Origin: CAZWBR01 sp964632305
GTDB taxonomy: Bacteria; Bacteroidota; Bacteroidia; Bacteroidales; Prolixibacteraceae
Reading direction: 5' to 3'
Assembly: GCA_964632305.1 (NCBI GenBank)
Contig: CAZWBR010000006.1
Location: 59,562 to 123,561, forward strand
DNA: 64,000 bases
Shown here: positions 20,133 to 28,539 of the stretch, piece after piece
How the letters are laid out: each line of letters starts with the position of its first letter
How positions within the stretch are numbered: the first letter of the stretch is position 1
Position numbers and translations under genes: made by a program
Notes under the pieces: model-generated
Seen by the model: only the letters and a program-made list of their open reading frames with translations
What the model was told of the DNA's origin: nothing
Databases searched by the model: none

Positions 20133-20762
20133 TTAGTCTTTAAGGTTACGTAAATGGTCTATATCAGGATCTTTCAGGAAATCGCCGATACGATTGAAGA
20201 AGACTCCCAGGATAAGTACGCTGGCAAAAATATCGAGCATGATACCCAGGTTGACCAGCATGGGCATCTCATTTCCCACGGCCAGTGAGAGGACGAAAAC
20301 CCCGTTTTCGATAACAATATAGCCGATAACGTGGGTGATGATTTTCCTTCGTGACACGATCAGGTATAAACCAGTGAAGATCGTGGATAACGCCACCACG
20401 AAATAGGTCTTATCGAGATTGACATCCTTGATGGAACTGGACAGGATGATCGTGGCCACGGTTATAATAGTCACGATAAGCAGAGAGGCAAAATTGGGAA
20501 GATAAGGCTCCGCTTCGCGGGTAATACCATTTCTTTGAATGATATAGTTGATGAACCATGGGACGGCAATCGCCTTGAATACCACCGTTTCGAGCATGAT
20601 CAGGACCAGGTTGACGGGATTCACATCGGTCAGGGTAAGATAGGTCACCCCGAAAAGGATGAATCCCTGCAGGACCAGGATCCTCAGATAGGTAAACAGC
20701 CGGTTGGCGATACTTAAATAAAGCAGCGACATGGCCAGGGCTATCAGTAATATATCAGTCAT
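20133..20762 (-). CDS. Ehr-type complex membrane subunit (HyfE-like, NuoK-related)
   Basis: A 209-residue hydrophobic protein with six to seven membrane segments, matching the HyfE family of hydrogenase-4-type complexes, whose C-terminal part is related to NuoK. The segment HVIGYIVIENGVFVLSLAVG carries the membrane-embedded glutamate typical of the family. It lies between the NuoH-like and NuoN-like genes in the operon, 12 bp after the former and directly abutting the latter. It probably provides part of the ion path linking the two larger channel subunits. Confidence 0.83.
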   Translation of the reverse strand: MTDILLIALAMSLLYLSIANRLFTYLRILVLQGFILFGVTYLTLTDVNPVNLVLIMLETVVFKAIAVPWFINYIIQRNGITREAEPYLPNFASLLIVTIITVATIILSSSIKDVNLDKTYFVVALSTIFTGLYLIVSRRKIITHVIGYIVIENGVFVLSLAVGNEMPMLVNLGIMLDIFASVLILGVFFNRIGDFLKDPDIDHLRNLKD

Positions 20763-20774
20763 AAATTCAATATT

Positions 20775-21680
20775 TTATGCAAATTTTCCTAAAACCAGCA
20801 GGACCCCGAAGAAGATCAGCAGGGATACTGAAGTCAGAATAAAGATAAACTGGGGATTATGCCCCATTCGGAACCGTGCCATAAAGGATTCGATGATGCC
20901 CACCGTGACGGCAAACAAGAATTGGATCATTATGAACATCGGAACGGAGAATTGAAAAGACAGAGCCCCGATGAAAAAATTAGCGATAAGCGCGCCGTAC
21001 ATCGCGAATTTCAGATGATTGGCATACATGATCAGTCCCAGATCGAAGCCACTGTTATCGAGGATCATCACTTCATGTATCATCGTCAGTTCGAGGTGCG
21101 TCTTGGGATCATCGACCGGCATCCGGCTGTTTTCGATCATGGCGATCAACGCCAGGACAAAGGTAGCCAGTAAACCCAACAGATAAGATATATGAGAACC
21201 GTAATGCAAAGCGCTGAAAATATCATGGAAAGAGGTCTGACCGGTAAAGAGGGCAAACGATCCGATCAGGATAAAGAAAGCCGGCTCGACCAGCATCGAG
21301 AAAAGCGCTTCGCGGCTTGCACCCATGCCCTCGAAGCTGCTGCCCGTATCCAAAGCTGAAACAATCATCAGAAATTTCCCGAAAGCCAGGACATAGGCAA
21401 AGAGAATAAAATCGCCGTTGAAAGAGATCAAGCCGGGATTGTTCCCGTGAGGAATCATCAGGATGGCCATCAACACTGAAGCGAAACAAGCGCTTGGCGC
21501 AATCTGAAAGATCAGACTGGTCGTAGTACTGAAGACCGAACCCTTCTTCCACAACCGGATAATGTCCTTCATCGGTTGAAAGAGGCCTGGTCCTTTCCTT
21601 CCTGAAAACAGACTTTTGGTCCGGACAATGACTCCGGGGAAAAACAGGCTGACCAGGAGGATGAACAGAAGGCTGACCAT
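20775..21680 (-). CDS. Ehr-type complex membrane anchor (HycD/HyfC/NuoH-like)
   Basis: A 301-residue membrane protein of the NuoH/HycD family, about eight helices. The diagnostic cytoplasmic loop is clear: RMPVDDPKTHLELTMIHE, with the conserved acidic residues that couple the peripheral arm to the membrane arm in complex I relatives. It begins one base after the 677-residue subunit's stop codon. Its conservation contrasts with the loss of metal ligands in the peripheral subunits, suggesting that the coupling machinery is still under selection. Confidence 0.88.
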   Translation of the reverse strand: MVSLLFILLVSLFFPGVIVRTKSLFSGRKGPGLFQPMKDIIRLWKKGSVFSTTTSLIFQIAPSACFASVLMAILMIPHGNNPGLISFNGDFILFAYVLAFGKFLMIVSALDTGSSFEGMGASREALFSMLVEPAFFILIGSFALFTGQTSFHDIFSALHYGSHISYLLGLLATFVLALIAMIENSRMPVDDPKTHLELTMIHEVMILDNSGFDLGLIMYANHLKFAMYGALIANFFIGALSFQFSVPMFIMIQFLFAVTVGIIESFMARFRMGHNPQFIFILTSVSLLIFFGVLLVLGKFA

Positions 21681-21681
21681 A

Positions 21682-23715
21682 CTATAATTGGTTTAAAAAG
21701 TTAACGATCAACATGATCTTTTCAATAATTGCGGGCAACAGTAATGCAAGTCCCACGAAAATAAATCCGTAAAGGATATAAGCCTGGATATTCCCGTTTT
21801 GCAGAAAGACAAACTGATTCAACAGTTTACGAAACAGGATCAGCGGTTTATCGATCAACCAGCTTTCGATCCGATCGCCCGCGTGGGTCTGCTGGTGGAT
21901 CTTTCCCGGATAGAGCCCCCGGGCTTCCTTCTTTTCAGTGCGAACCGAGAGGACTGGTTCGGCCAGTTTGCGGTACGACCGGATGAACGAGGACGCGGTA
22001 TATTGCATTTTCCCCGCGTCGCCGGTATAGCCGCATCCCCAGATCGAATCCTTGCTGACCATTTGCCGGTTGCTCACTGATTGCCTTACCAGATAGACCA
22101 GAAGTATCATGGCAATAAAGCCCAGTGAATACCAACCAATCAATGTCAGATTACGGATCATTTCACCTGACTGAAGAGGCATTATCCCTGCCATTCCTGG
22201 TTGGTATTGACCTATGATCTGCATCAGAAATGGGTTGAACAGGAACGGGAAGAGCCCGATCAACAGAATGGCTGCCACGATTAAATACAAAGGCAAGTTT
22301 CGCCGGGTGGCGTCTACGGAAAGATCAGTAGAATGTTTCTCCCTTGGAGTACCCAGAAAGACAATGCCAAAAGCTTTGGTAAAACAGATAAGCGCCAGTC
22401 CCCCGATGCTCACCAGTCCCAGTATTGTGAAAAGGAGAAATAAGATCGACTTAAAATTACCTGCTACCAACCCGTTGAACAGGCCGTTATAGAGAAAAAA
22501 CTCGGAGACAAAACCATTAAAGGGGGGCAATCCGCAGATCGCCAGTGAGCCGATCAAAAACAGGTAACCGGTACGGGGAATTTTTTTAATCAAGCCACCC
22601 TGCGACTCGATTTCCATCGTATGATTAGCCTGGAAAACATTACCGGCGGTAAAGAAGAGCAGCGATTTAAAGAGCGAATGGTTCAGTACATGGAGCAAGG
22701 CGCCCCCGAATCCGGTCACGAGAAGCAATTCACTCCCATTGCCCAGGCCAAGACAGCCCAACCCGATTCCAATGCCGATGATCCCGATGTTCTCAATGCT
22801 ATGGTATGCCAACAGTTTCTTCAGGTTATGCTGTACAATGGCCAGCATAACACCGTATAGCCCCGTAACAACTGAAACAGCCAGGATAAAATAGCCAATG
22901 GTTATCATATCGGTCTTAATCAGCATCAGCACTCTCAGAATACCATAAATGCCAATCTTAATGATCACCCCTGACATGATTCCTGAGATATGGGCCGGAG
23001 CCGCCGGATGGGCTAACGGGAGCCAGGTGTGGAACGGGACGAAACCTGCTTTGATGGCGAAACCAACAAAGAAAAAAAGAAAGAGACCTAAACCGGCCAA
23101 AACGGGTTGGGATGAAGAGAAAACAGTAATAGACTGGAAATCGAATGATCCGGTCTTTATCTTCACCCACATAAAAGCAAAGGTGAGAAACAGAATAGAG
23201 ATGTGCGACTGAATCAGAAAATTAATTCCTGATTTCAAGGTCCTGGTTTTATAATGCTCGAAGATCACCACCACAAAGGAGGACAAGGCCATGATTTCCC
23301 AAACGACTAAAAACATTAAACCATTCTGCACTATACAGATATCGACCAATGCCGTATATACCAATATGAATGCCGCAGTATGAAGAGCTAAATTAGCGGA
23401 TTGATCAATATACTTTTTCATATATTGAACCCCGTACCAGACACCGGTCAAAAAGGTAAAACTGATCACCAGGATAAACCACCCCGATAAATAATCGATC
23501 CGGATAGGAATTTCACCGGTCACCCACGATCCCGGGTAGAAATACTCAACGGTCCCATTTCTGAAGACAGAACAGACCAATATTGAACCAAGGAGAACCT
23601 GAATTGTGATCGTTCCCAAAACCAATATTCCCCTACCCTTTGTCTTCAAAAAGGGGATGCTCACCAGTGCAACCAAGGCCAGCAGATTGAATATTTCGAT
23701 CAGTAATTTTTCCAT
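21682..23715 (-). CDS. Ehr-type complex large antiporter-like subunit (HyfB/NuoL-like)
   Basis: A 677-residue membrane protein, first gene of the operon. It has about 16 helices and the conserved residues of NuoL/NuoM/MrpA-type channels: Glu in FLVVWEIMALSS, Lys in AIKAGFVPFHTWLP and GVIIKIGIYG, the HNLKKLLAYHSIENIG loop, and the Lys-bearing LNHSLFKSLLFF helix. A longer, more polar stretch near residues 560-610 precedes a last helix, as in HyfB. All ion-channel residues appear intact. The gene starts about 310 bp from a divergent Crp/Fnr regulator; no consensus promoter was found directly upstream. Confidence 0.88.
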   Translation of the reverse strand: MEKLLIEIFNLLALVALVSIPFLKTKGRGILVLGTITIQVLLGSILVCSVFRNGTVEYFYPGSWVTGEIPIRIDYLSGWFILVISFTFLTGVWYGVQYMKKYIDQSANLALHTAAFILVYTALVDICIVQNGLMFLVVWEIMALSSFVVVIFEHYKTRTLKSGINFLIQSHISILFLTFAFMWVKIKTGSFDFQSITVFSSSQPVLAGLGLFLFFFVGFAIKAGFVPFHTWLPLAHPAAPAHISGIMSGVIIKIGIYGILRVLMLIKTDMITIGYFILAVSVVTGLYGVMLAIVQHNLKKLLAYHSIENIGIIGIGIGLGCLGLGNGSELLLVTGFGGALLHVLNHSLFKSLLFFTAGNVFQANHTMEIESQGGLIKKIPRTGYLFLIGSLAICGLPPFNGFVSEFFLYNGLFNGLVAGNFKSILFLLFTILGLVSIGGLALICFTKAFGIVFLGTPREKHSTDLSVDATRRNLPLYLIVAAILLIGLFPFLFNPFLMQIIGQYQPGMAGIMPLQSGEMIRNLTLIGWYSLGFIAMILLVYLVRQSVSNRQMVSKDSIWGCGYTGDAGKMQYTASSFIRSYRKLAEPVLSVRTEKKEARGLYPGKIHQQTHAGDRIESWLIDKPLILFRKLLNQFVFLQNGNIQAYILYGFIFVGLALLLPAIIEKIMLIVNFLNQL

Positions 23716-23966
23716 AATGATATCCTAAAGCAATGGATTGACGAAATCTTCCGCCATTTCCAATCTATCATAAAACCAGAAAATAAACTAAATACGAGAC
23801 AACTAAACCCGAACTAATTGGGATGATTGTCGCATCTCAATCCAAATGATCCGGTAATCCGTAAGGGAAATTGGCGGATTAGTTATGTCTGCCACAATTC
23901 TTCAGGACCTTACCAACTGCAAGAATAGGGATTTTATGCCGCTAAATTCTTAATATAGATCAATCC

Positions 23967-23990
23967 AATAATTGATTAATATCAATTATT
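23967..23990. promoter_or_regulatory. Perfect Fnr/Crp-type palindrome upstream of the Crp/Fnr gene
   Basis: AATAATTGAT - TAAT - ATCAATTATT is a perfect 10-bp inverted repeat whose core, TTGAT-N4-ATCAA, is the classic Fnr box. It overlaps the -33 element of the regulator's own promoter (TTG at 23972-23974), the geometry of autorepression. It lies about 250 bp from the divergent Ehr operon start. Confidence 0.75.
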
Positions 23991-24002
23991 TAGATAAATT
24001 TG
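23972..24002 (+). promoter_or_regulatory. Predicted promoter of the Crp/Fnr gene
   Basis: TTG (23972-23974), a 20-bp spacer and TAAATTTG (23995-24002) fit the phylum promoter pattern. The -33 TTG is part of the Fnr-type palindrome. The ATG follows 23 bp downstream. Confidence 0.6.
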
Positions 24003-24025
24003 TTGCTGAACTAACAGACTATACT

Positions 24026-24742
24026 ATGTCAGTCCAACCATACAACTTAACAGAAAGATTTATTTTTAAGAGCGATTCGATATTTACCAGTCTGCCCGAA
24101 CCTATCAAAGAGGATTTCCTCTCGCAAATGATTGTGAAACAGTTCAGGAAAGGGCAAAATATCTTCACTGAAGGGACCTATCCCTCAGGGATCTATTTCA
24201 TCAGGAAAGGAAAGGTAAAGAAGTATAAAACCCTGAACGGAGGGAAGGAACAGATCATTTATGTCTGTAGCGAAGGAGAATTACTGGGTTATGCCACCTT
24301 TCTCAGTGAGGAGCATTATCCCGATTCGGCTGCCACTTTAACAGACTCTTCAATCGGGTTCCTTTCGCGGGAAAAACTGATGAAGTTGTTGGACCAACAC
24401 GATGAGTTATCGAAGATGTTAATGAAAAACCTCAGCCATGAATATGGGGTTTTGGTTAATTTTATTGCCACTTTTACTCAAAAGACCGTGAGAGAGAGAG
24501 TTGCCCTGACCCTTTTAATCCTTCAGGAGAAGTTTAAGGACAACCTGAATGAAAAAGGGGATATCGAGATCGCCCTGACCCGTGAAGATTTTGCCAATAT
24601 CGTTGGGACTGCAGTGGAGACCCTCGTTCGGTTGCTGCACGATTTTAAGGAGGAAGAACTGGTATTGACCCAGGGGCGCAAAATTGTGATTAACGACAAG
24701 GCCCGGTTGTTTGACATTGCCAATATCACCGATATTTTCTAA
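24026..24742 (+). CDS. Crp/Fnr-family transcriptional regulator
   Basis: A 238-residue protein with a cyclic-nucleotide-binding-type beta-barrel (about residues 20-130; FRKGQNIFTEGTYPSGIYF, VKKYKTLNGGKEQII), a dimerisation helix and a C-terminal winged helix (about 165-235). The recognition helix has VGTAVETLVRLLHDF, close to the Fnr pattern ETxxRLL, which fits the TTGAT half-sites of the palindrome just upstream. The protein has a single cysteine (in YVCSEGE) and no N-terminal Cys cluster, so it is not an oxygen-sensing [4Fe-4S] Fnr; the signal is unknown. The ATG at 24026 is used; an upstream in-frame TTG lies inside the operator. Placement next to the Ehr operon suggests that it controls it. 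That is inference. Confidence 0.9.
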   Translation: MSVQPYNLTERFIFKSDSIFTSLPEPIKEDFLSQMIVKQFRKGQNIFTEGTYPSGIYFIRKGKVKKYKTLNGGKEQIIYVCSEGELLGYATFLSEEHYPDSAATLTDSSIGFLSREKLMKLLDQHDELSKMLMKNLSHEYGVLVNFIATFTQKTVRERVALTLLILQEKFKDNLNEKGDIEIALTREDFANIVGTAVETLVRLLHDFKEEELVLTQGRKIVINDKARLFDIANITDIF

Positions 24743-24787
24743 GGGAAGACGATTAACTCCCGTTATAAGACCACCCCTGATCTTCAT

Positions 24788-24827
24788 AAAAAAACAGCCG
24801 CCAGATAAATCGGACGGCTGTTTTGTT
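24788..24827. terminator. Bidirectional intrinsic terminator
   Basis: AAAACAGCCG (24791-24800) pairs perfectly with CGGCTGTTTT (24815-24824), with A-rich and T-rich flanks. It can serve the Crp/Fnr gene and the convergent sulP gene. Confidence 0.8.
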
Positions 24828-24832
24828 GAACA

Positions 24833-26506
24833 TTATAAGTGATTATTTACCTTCAATTTTTGCGATTGTCGCTTTTCAATCTCTTCGGTAGCTTTTTTAA
24901 CGGCTTCCCCGAAATTATCGCACACCAAATCAATTCCGATTAAATCGGCTAAGCCGCATTTGATCAATTCCTCGCGCACCTCGGGCCTTACACCCGACAA
25001 AACAATCGTTACTTTCCGTATCCTAAAGTCTTTGATTACCTCCTCAAAATTATGAATACCGGTAGAATCGATAAACGGAACATGCCGCATCCTGAGAATG
25101 AGAACTTTTGAACCCGCGCTAATCTCTTTCAAGGTCTCCTTGTAGGATTGGGCAGCTCCAAAGAAGAAGGGGCCACTAATCTCGTAAACATCTACCCCTT
25201 TGGGTAACATCGAGTAGTTTTCCAAAATATCGCTGTCAATATCGACCGACTGGATATTGCTCAATTTCGACATCCGCTGCATAAACAGCATGGCGGCAAA
25301 GACCATTCCCACTTCGATCGCCACGGTCAGATCGACCAATACGGTCAGGAAGAAGGCGGTCAATAAGACCATGATATCGTATTTGGAACCTTTCAGAATA
25401 GATACAAACGAGCGCCACTCGCTCATGTTATAAGCGACAACCATCAAAATCCCTGCAAGACAAGACATGGGAATCAATCCTGCCCATTTGCTGAAGACCA
25501 ACATGATCAGCAATAAAGTAATGGCATGAATGATACCGGCCACAGGGGTCCGGGCGCCGTTCTTAACATTAGTGGCGGTACGGGCGATGGCTCCGGTGGC
25601 AGGGATCCCGCCAAAAAACGGAGTCACCACATTAGCTACCCCCTGGGCAATCAGCTCTGTATTGGAACGGTGGTTACCGCTGATCATCCCATCGGCCACC
25701 ACAGCCGACAGCAGGGATTCGATAGCTCCCAGAATGGCAATGGTAAAGGCCGGTTGAATGTATTCACCTATTTGACTCCACTCAATGCTCGGGGTTTGAA
25801 AACTAAATGTATTGGGGATCTCGCCAAAAACAGTGTTGATGGTCTGAACCGGAAGATTTAACAGTGTGGACACGGCGGTCACCACAATAATCGCGACAAA
25901 CGATCCTGGAACTTTCTTAATCAGTTTACCGGCAAAAACCGTAATCAGGATCGTGGACAAAGCAATGAGGACCGCAGAGATATTCACATTTCCAATGTTG
26001 GAAAAATAGACGCCCCATTTGCCAATAAATCCCGAAGGGACATCTGCAATCGTCATCCCAAAAGCATCCTTTATCTGGGTTGAAAAGATGATCAGTGCGA
26101 TACCGCTGGTAAAACCAACGATCAGCGGATGGGGAATGAATTTAATAATTACACCCAGCCTCAACAGCCCGAATGCAATCAGCATTAATCCGGCCAGTAC
26201 GGTGGCAATTAATAATCCGTCAAACCCATATTGCTGAATTATCCCGTACACAATAACAATGAAAGCGCCTGTGGGTCCGCCAATCTGAACGCGGCTACCT
26301 CCCAGAAATGAGATCAGGAAACCGGCAACTACCGCCGTAATCAGACCTTTTTCGGGAGAGACTCCCGATGCCACGGCAAAAGCAATGGCCAGCGGCAAGG
26401 CCACGATCCCGACAATGATCCCCGCAAACAGATCCTTTTGAAAAAGTTTTTTAGTGTAGCCCTGTTTCAGTACTACATAAAACTTTGGTTTAAAAATGTC
26501 ATTCAT
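24833..26506 (-). CDS. SulP-family inorganic anion transporter with STAS domain
   Basis: A 557-residue membrane protein. Residues about 25-410 are the SulP transmembrane domain, with the signature segments PLAIAFAVASGVSPEKGL and GPTGAFIVIVYG and a run of 12-14 helices. Residues about 435-545 are a cytoplasmic STAS domain containing VPFIDSTGIHNF, the DST motif seen at the regulatory serine of anti-sigma antagonists. SulP proteins carry sulfate, bicarbonate or dicarboxylates; the substrate cannot be assigned. The gene is alone, with a predicted promoter and a palindrome (ATGTT-GAAA-AACAT, 26629-26642) upstream. Confidence 0.9.
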   Translation of the reverse strand: MNDIFKPKFYVVLKQGYTKKLFQKDLFAGIIVGIVALPLAIAFAVASGVSPEKGLITAVVAGFLISFLGGSRVQIGGPTGAFIVIVYGIIQQYGFDGLLIATVLAGLMLIAFGLLRLGVIIKFIPHPLIVGFTSGIALIIFSTQIKDAFGMTIADVPSGFIGKWGVYFSNIGNVNISAVLIALSTILITVFAGKLIKKVPGSFVAIIVVTAVSTLLNLPVQTINTVFGEIPNTFSFQTPSIEWSQIGEYIQPAFTIAILGAIESLLSAVVADGMISGNHRSNTELIAQGVANVVTPFFGGIPATGAIARTATNVKNGARTPVAGIIHAITLLLIMLVFSKWAGLIPMSCLAGILMVVAYNMSEWRSFVSILKGSKYDIMVLLTAFFLTVLVDLTVAIEVGMVFAAMLFMQRMSKLSNIQSVDIDSDILENYSMLPKGVDVYEISGPFFFGAAQSYKETLKEISAGSKVLILRMRHVPFIDSTGIHNFEEVIKDFRIRKVTIVLSGVRPEVREELIKCGLADLIGIDLVCDNFGEAVKKATEEIEKRQSQKLKVNNHL

Positions 26507-26590
26507 ATTTTTTAGAAAAAGTTTTCAAAACGCCTCCGATTGAATTGGACTCAATAACTGATTGGTCAGGCTTTGAATGGAAATCGGTCG

Positions 26591-26624
26591 CAAAGTTAAA
26601 AGGTTCTTCTATAAGTTGTTCAAA
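26591..26624 (-). promoter_or_regulatory. Predicted sulP promoter
   Basis: On the minus strand TAACTTTG (26598-26591) matches TAnnTTTG exactly. A TTTG (26624-26621) lies 22 bp upstream, slightly longer than the usual 19-21 bp. The start codon is about 85 bp downstream. Confidence 0.45.
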
Positions 26625-26628
26625 AAAC

Positions 26629-26642
26629 ATGTTGAAAAACAT
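26629..26642. promoter_or_regulatory. Palindrome ATGTT-GAAA-AACAT upstream of sulP
   Basis: A perfect 5-bp inverted repeat with a 4-bp spacer, just upstream of the predicted -33 element. The same half-sites and spacing recur upstream of galK (38579-38592) and araR (43166-43179). Confidence 0.45.
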
Positions 26643-26963
26643 CATTTTTCAATCCAGGTGGCAATAACCAACAATTAATCAGTGGAAAACAGAAAATAGT
26701 CCGCTTCTGAACGCCTCCCTCTCCCTTACCAAGATCCAACCTCCTTTAAAGTTAGTGAAAATTGGATAAAAATCAAATTATCAACCACTAAGCTCTGTCA
26801 CCACCCTCGTCTCAATACTTGACAAACCAATGGTTGGTGCCGATACCGAATTCATGTCCTGCCTTATCCTGTTCATATAATTGCACAACGAAATATGATG
26901 TTTTACCAAAATTGCCAATGACAGATCCGTTTTCTACTTTTATCCTCTAATAGAATTAAACAC

Positions 26964-27239
26964 ATGATCGCCGTATTAATTGTGATGTCCATCGGAATAG
27001 TGTTTGGCAGGTTGGCCGGCAAAAACCAGAGCTTCCTGAAAATCAACGAAAAATTGTTATCGATTGCCATTTATTTCCTGCTTTTCATTTTAGGTCTCTC
27101 CGTGGGATCAAATGAGACCGTGATCAATAATTTGGATAAAATTGGTTTTCAGGCAGCATTGATTACCGTTGGAGCGGTGGCCGGCAGTGTGTTGGTGTGT
27201 TGGCTGATCTATAAAATCTTCTTCAAAACAGAGGAATAG
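26964..27239 (+). CDS. lysO: LysO-type lysine exporter, N-terminal part as a separate protein
   Basis: A 91-residue protein with three membrane helices, matching the N-terminal domain (DUF340) of the LysO / YbjE lysine exporter: FGRLAGKNQSF, then YFLLFILGLSVGSNE. In E. coli LysO is one polypeptide of about 300 residues. Here the frame ends with TAG at 27237-27239 and the second part begins at the very next codon, in the same frame. The two pieces total 291 residues, close to full-length LysO, so they are expected to assemble into one transporter in the inner membrane that exports L-lysine. Confidence 0.8.
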   Translation: MIAVLIVMSIGIVFGRLAGKNQSFLKINEKLLSIAIYFLLFILGLSVGSNETVINNLDKIGFQAALITVGAVAGSVLVCWLIYKIFFKTEE

Positions 27240-27842
27240 ATGAAAGGTAGTCTGATCATCATTGGATTCTTCACGTTGGGCCTGATCTCAGGTCTGATGA
27301 AGATTACCCCGGAATATCTCGACCTCGATACGATAAGCCAATATGCCCTCTATGTTTTAATGTTTCTTGCAGGCGCCGGCATCGGGGCCGACCGTGGATC
27401 GTGGCAGGTAATCCGCTCGGTCAATTTCAAAATCTTCCTGGTTCCCCTGGGGGTCATGGCTGGCACTTTCATCGGGACCGGGCTGGTTGCCTTGATCTTA
27501 CCCGGCCTCACCATCCGCGAATCGCTGGCCGTGGGCTCTGGGTTTGGATACTATAGCCTGTCGAGTGTCTTTATCTCGGAACTGCACAGCGAAAGCCTCG
27601 GAGTGATTGCCCTGATCTCAAATATTCTTCGCGAGGTGACCACCCTCCTGGCAACGCCACTGCTGGTGAAGTATTTTGGCAAGCTGGCAGGGATCGCTTC
27701 GGGAGGCGCCACCGCGATGGATACGACCCTTCCGGTAATCAGCAAATACTCTGGCCGCGATTATGCCATTATCTCCCTTTTCAGCGGGATCGTGCTGACT
27801 ATCGTCGTTCCGCTTTTGGTCACCTTTATCCTGACCGTGTAA
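27240..27842 (+). CDS. lysO: LysO-type lysine exporter, C-terminal part
   Basis: A 200-residue, roughly six-helix membrane protein matching the LysO core: LMFLAGAGIGADRG, SGFGYYSLSSVFISELH, and GGATAMDTTLPVI near the C-terminus with its conserved acidic residue. The ATG directly follows the TAG of the upstream gene in the same frame. GAGGAA before the stop could act as a ribosome-binding site for restart. Function is inferred from E. coli LysO (lysine and thialysine export). Whether the split is ancient or a recent nonsense change cannot be told from one sequence. Confidence 0.82.
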   Translation: MKGSLIIIGFFTLGLISGLMKITPEYLDLDTISQYALYVLMFLAGAGIGADRGSWQVIRSVNFKIFLVPLGVMAGTFIGTGLVALILPGLTIRESLAVGSGFGYYSLSSVFISELHSESLGVIALISNILREVTTLLATPLLVKYFGKLAGIASGGATAMDTTLPVISKYSGRDYAIISLFSGIVLTIVVPLLVTFILTV

Positions 27843-27889
27843 TTCAATCGGGTAGAAAATTTTTTTCCAAAGATAGGAACGGTCTGCCA

Positions 27890-28028
27890 AGCTCCCGCGA
27901 AATCATTTGGGATCAGCCAAGGGGTAAGATGAGCTGCCGCGAAATCATTTGGGATCAGATGAGGGTCAGATGAACTCCCGGAAAACCATTTGGGGTCAGC
28001 CAAGGGGTAAGATGAACTGCCGCGAAAT
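27890..28028. repeat. Tandem repeat, about 3.4 units of 41-42 bp
   Basis: Units begin at 27890, 27932, 27973 and 28015 (partial), each with A[GA]CT[CG]CCG near the start and CATTTGGG[AG]TCAG in the middle. The array lies between convergent lysO and thioesterase genes and is non-coding. The fourth unit ends 12 bp from the thioesterase stop codon. Confidence 0.8.
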
Positions 28029-28039
28029 TGAATCAAACT

Positions 28040-28531
28040 TTATTCCACCTTCTGCTCAAAGAAGGCATCGGCGCCGGGGTAGTAAAACTGCTCAACAGCC
28101 TTATCGGCGGGCATCAGAAAATATTTCACAGTAGCCTGTGCGCAAAGCTGACCGTTATGACTAAAAAGTTTGGCATCAATTTCAGCCATGCGGCTTGTGG
28201 TTTTCGCCAGAGAGGCTCTCAGGGTGATCTCTCCTTCGCTGATCAGCACCGGCTTCCGGTACGATATCTCCATCGAGGTGGTTACTCCTACCGTATGGCA
28301 TTGGGTCTGTACAACCCAACTTGAAATCTCGTCGAGCAGGGTGGCCTGAATACCCCCATGCAGGACATTGGTATAACCCTCCATCCAATTTTGCGGGTTC
28401 CACTTGGCCACGACCTCTTCGCCTTCAAGGTAAAAACTCAGTTTTAGCCCTCTCTCATTATTGGGTGAACAGCCAAAACACTGGTAATCTTTCCGCCCCG
28501 TATTCGCGTATGGATTGATAATCTTCTTCAT
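28040..28531 (-). CDS. Hotdog-fold acyl-CoA thioesterase (PaaI-like)
   Basis: A 163-residue single-hotdog protein. The helix motif VLHGGIQATLLDEISSW (about residues 56-72) contains the HGG and Asp/Glu positions used in catalysis by PaaI/4HBT-type thioesterases, which hydrolyse acyl-CoA thioesters. The N-terminal CFGCSPNNERGL is shared by a common bacterial subgroup of unknown substrate. The ATG at 28531 is used; the only longer start is a TTG four codons upstream that would overlap the preceding gene. It lies 8 bp after the stop of the helicase-nuclease gene, so it is probably co-transcribed. Confidence 0.85.
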   Translation of the reverse strand: MKKIINPYANTGRKDYQCFGCSPNNERGLKLSFYLEGEEVVAKWNPQNWMEGYTNVLHGGIQATLLDEISSWVVQTQCHTVGVTTSMEISYRKPVLISEGEITLRASLAKTTSRMAEIDAKLFSHNGQLCAQATVKYFLMPADKAVEQFYYPGADAFFEQKVE

Positions 28532-28539
28532 TATTTCAG

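Larger units (their letters stand above)
26507..26963. other. 457-bp gap between divergent sulP and lysO genes
   Basis: Holds the sulP promoter (26591-26624) and the palindrome at 26629-26642. The remaining 320 bp toward lysO show no clear promoter consensus or gene. Confidence 0.5.

Noticed and set aside
24026..24742. An oxygen-sensing Fnr with a [4Fe-4S] cluster
   Set aside because: The protein has one cysteine only and no N-terminal cysteine cluster.
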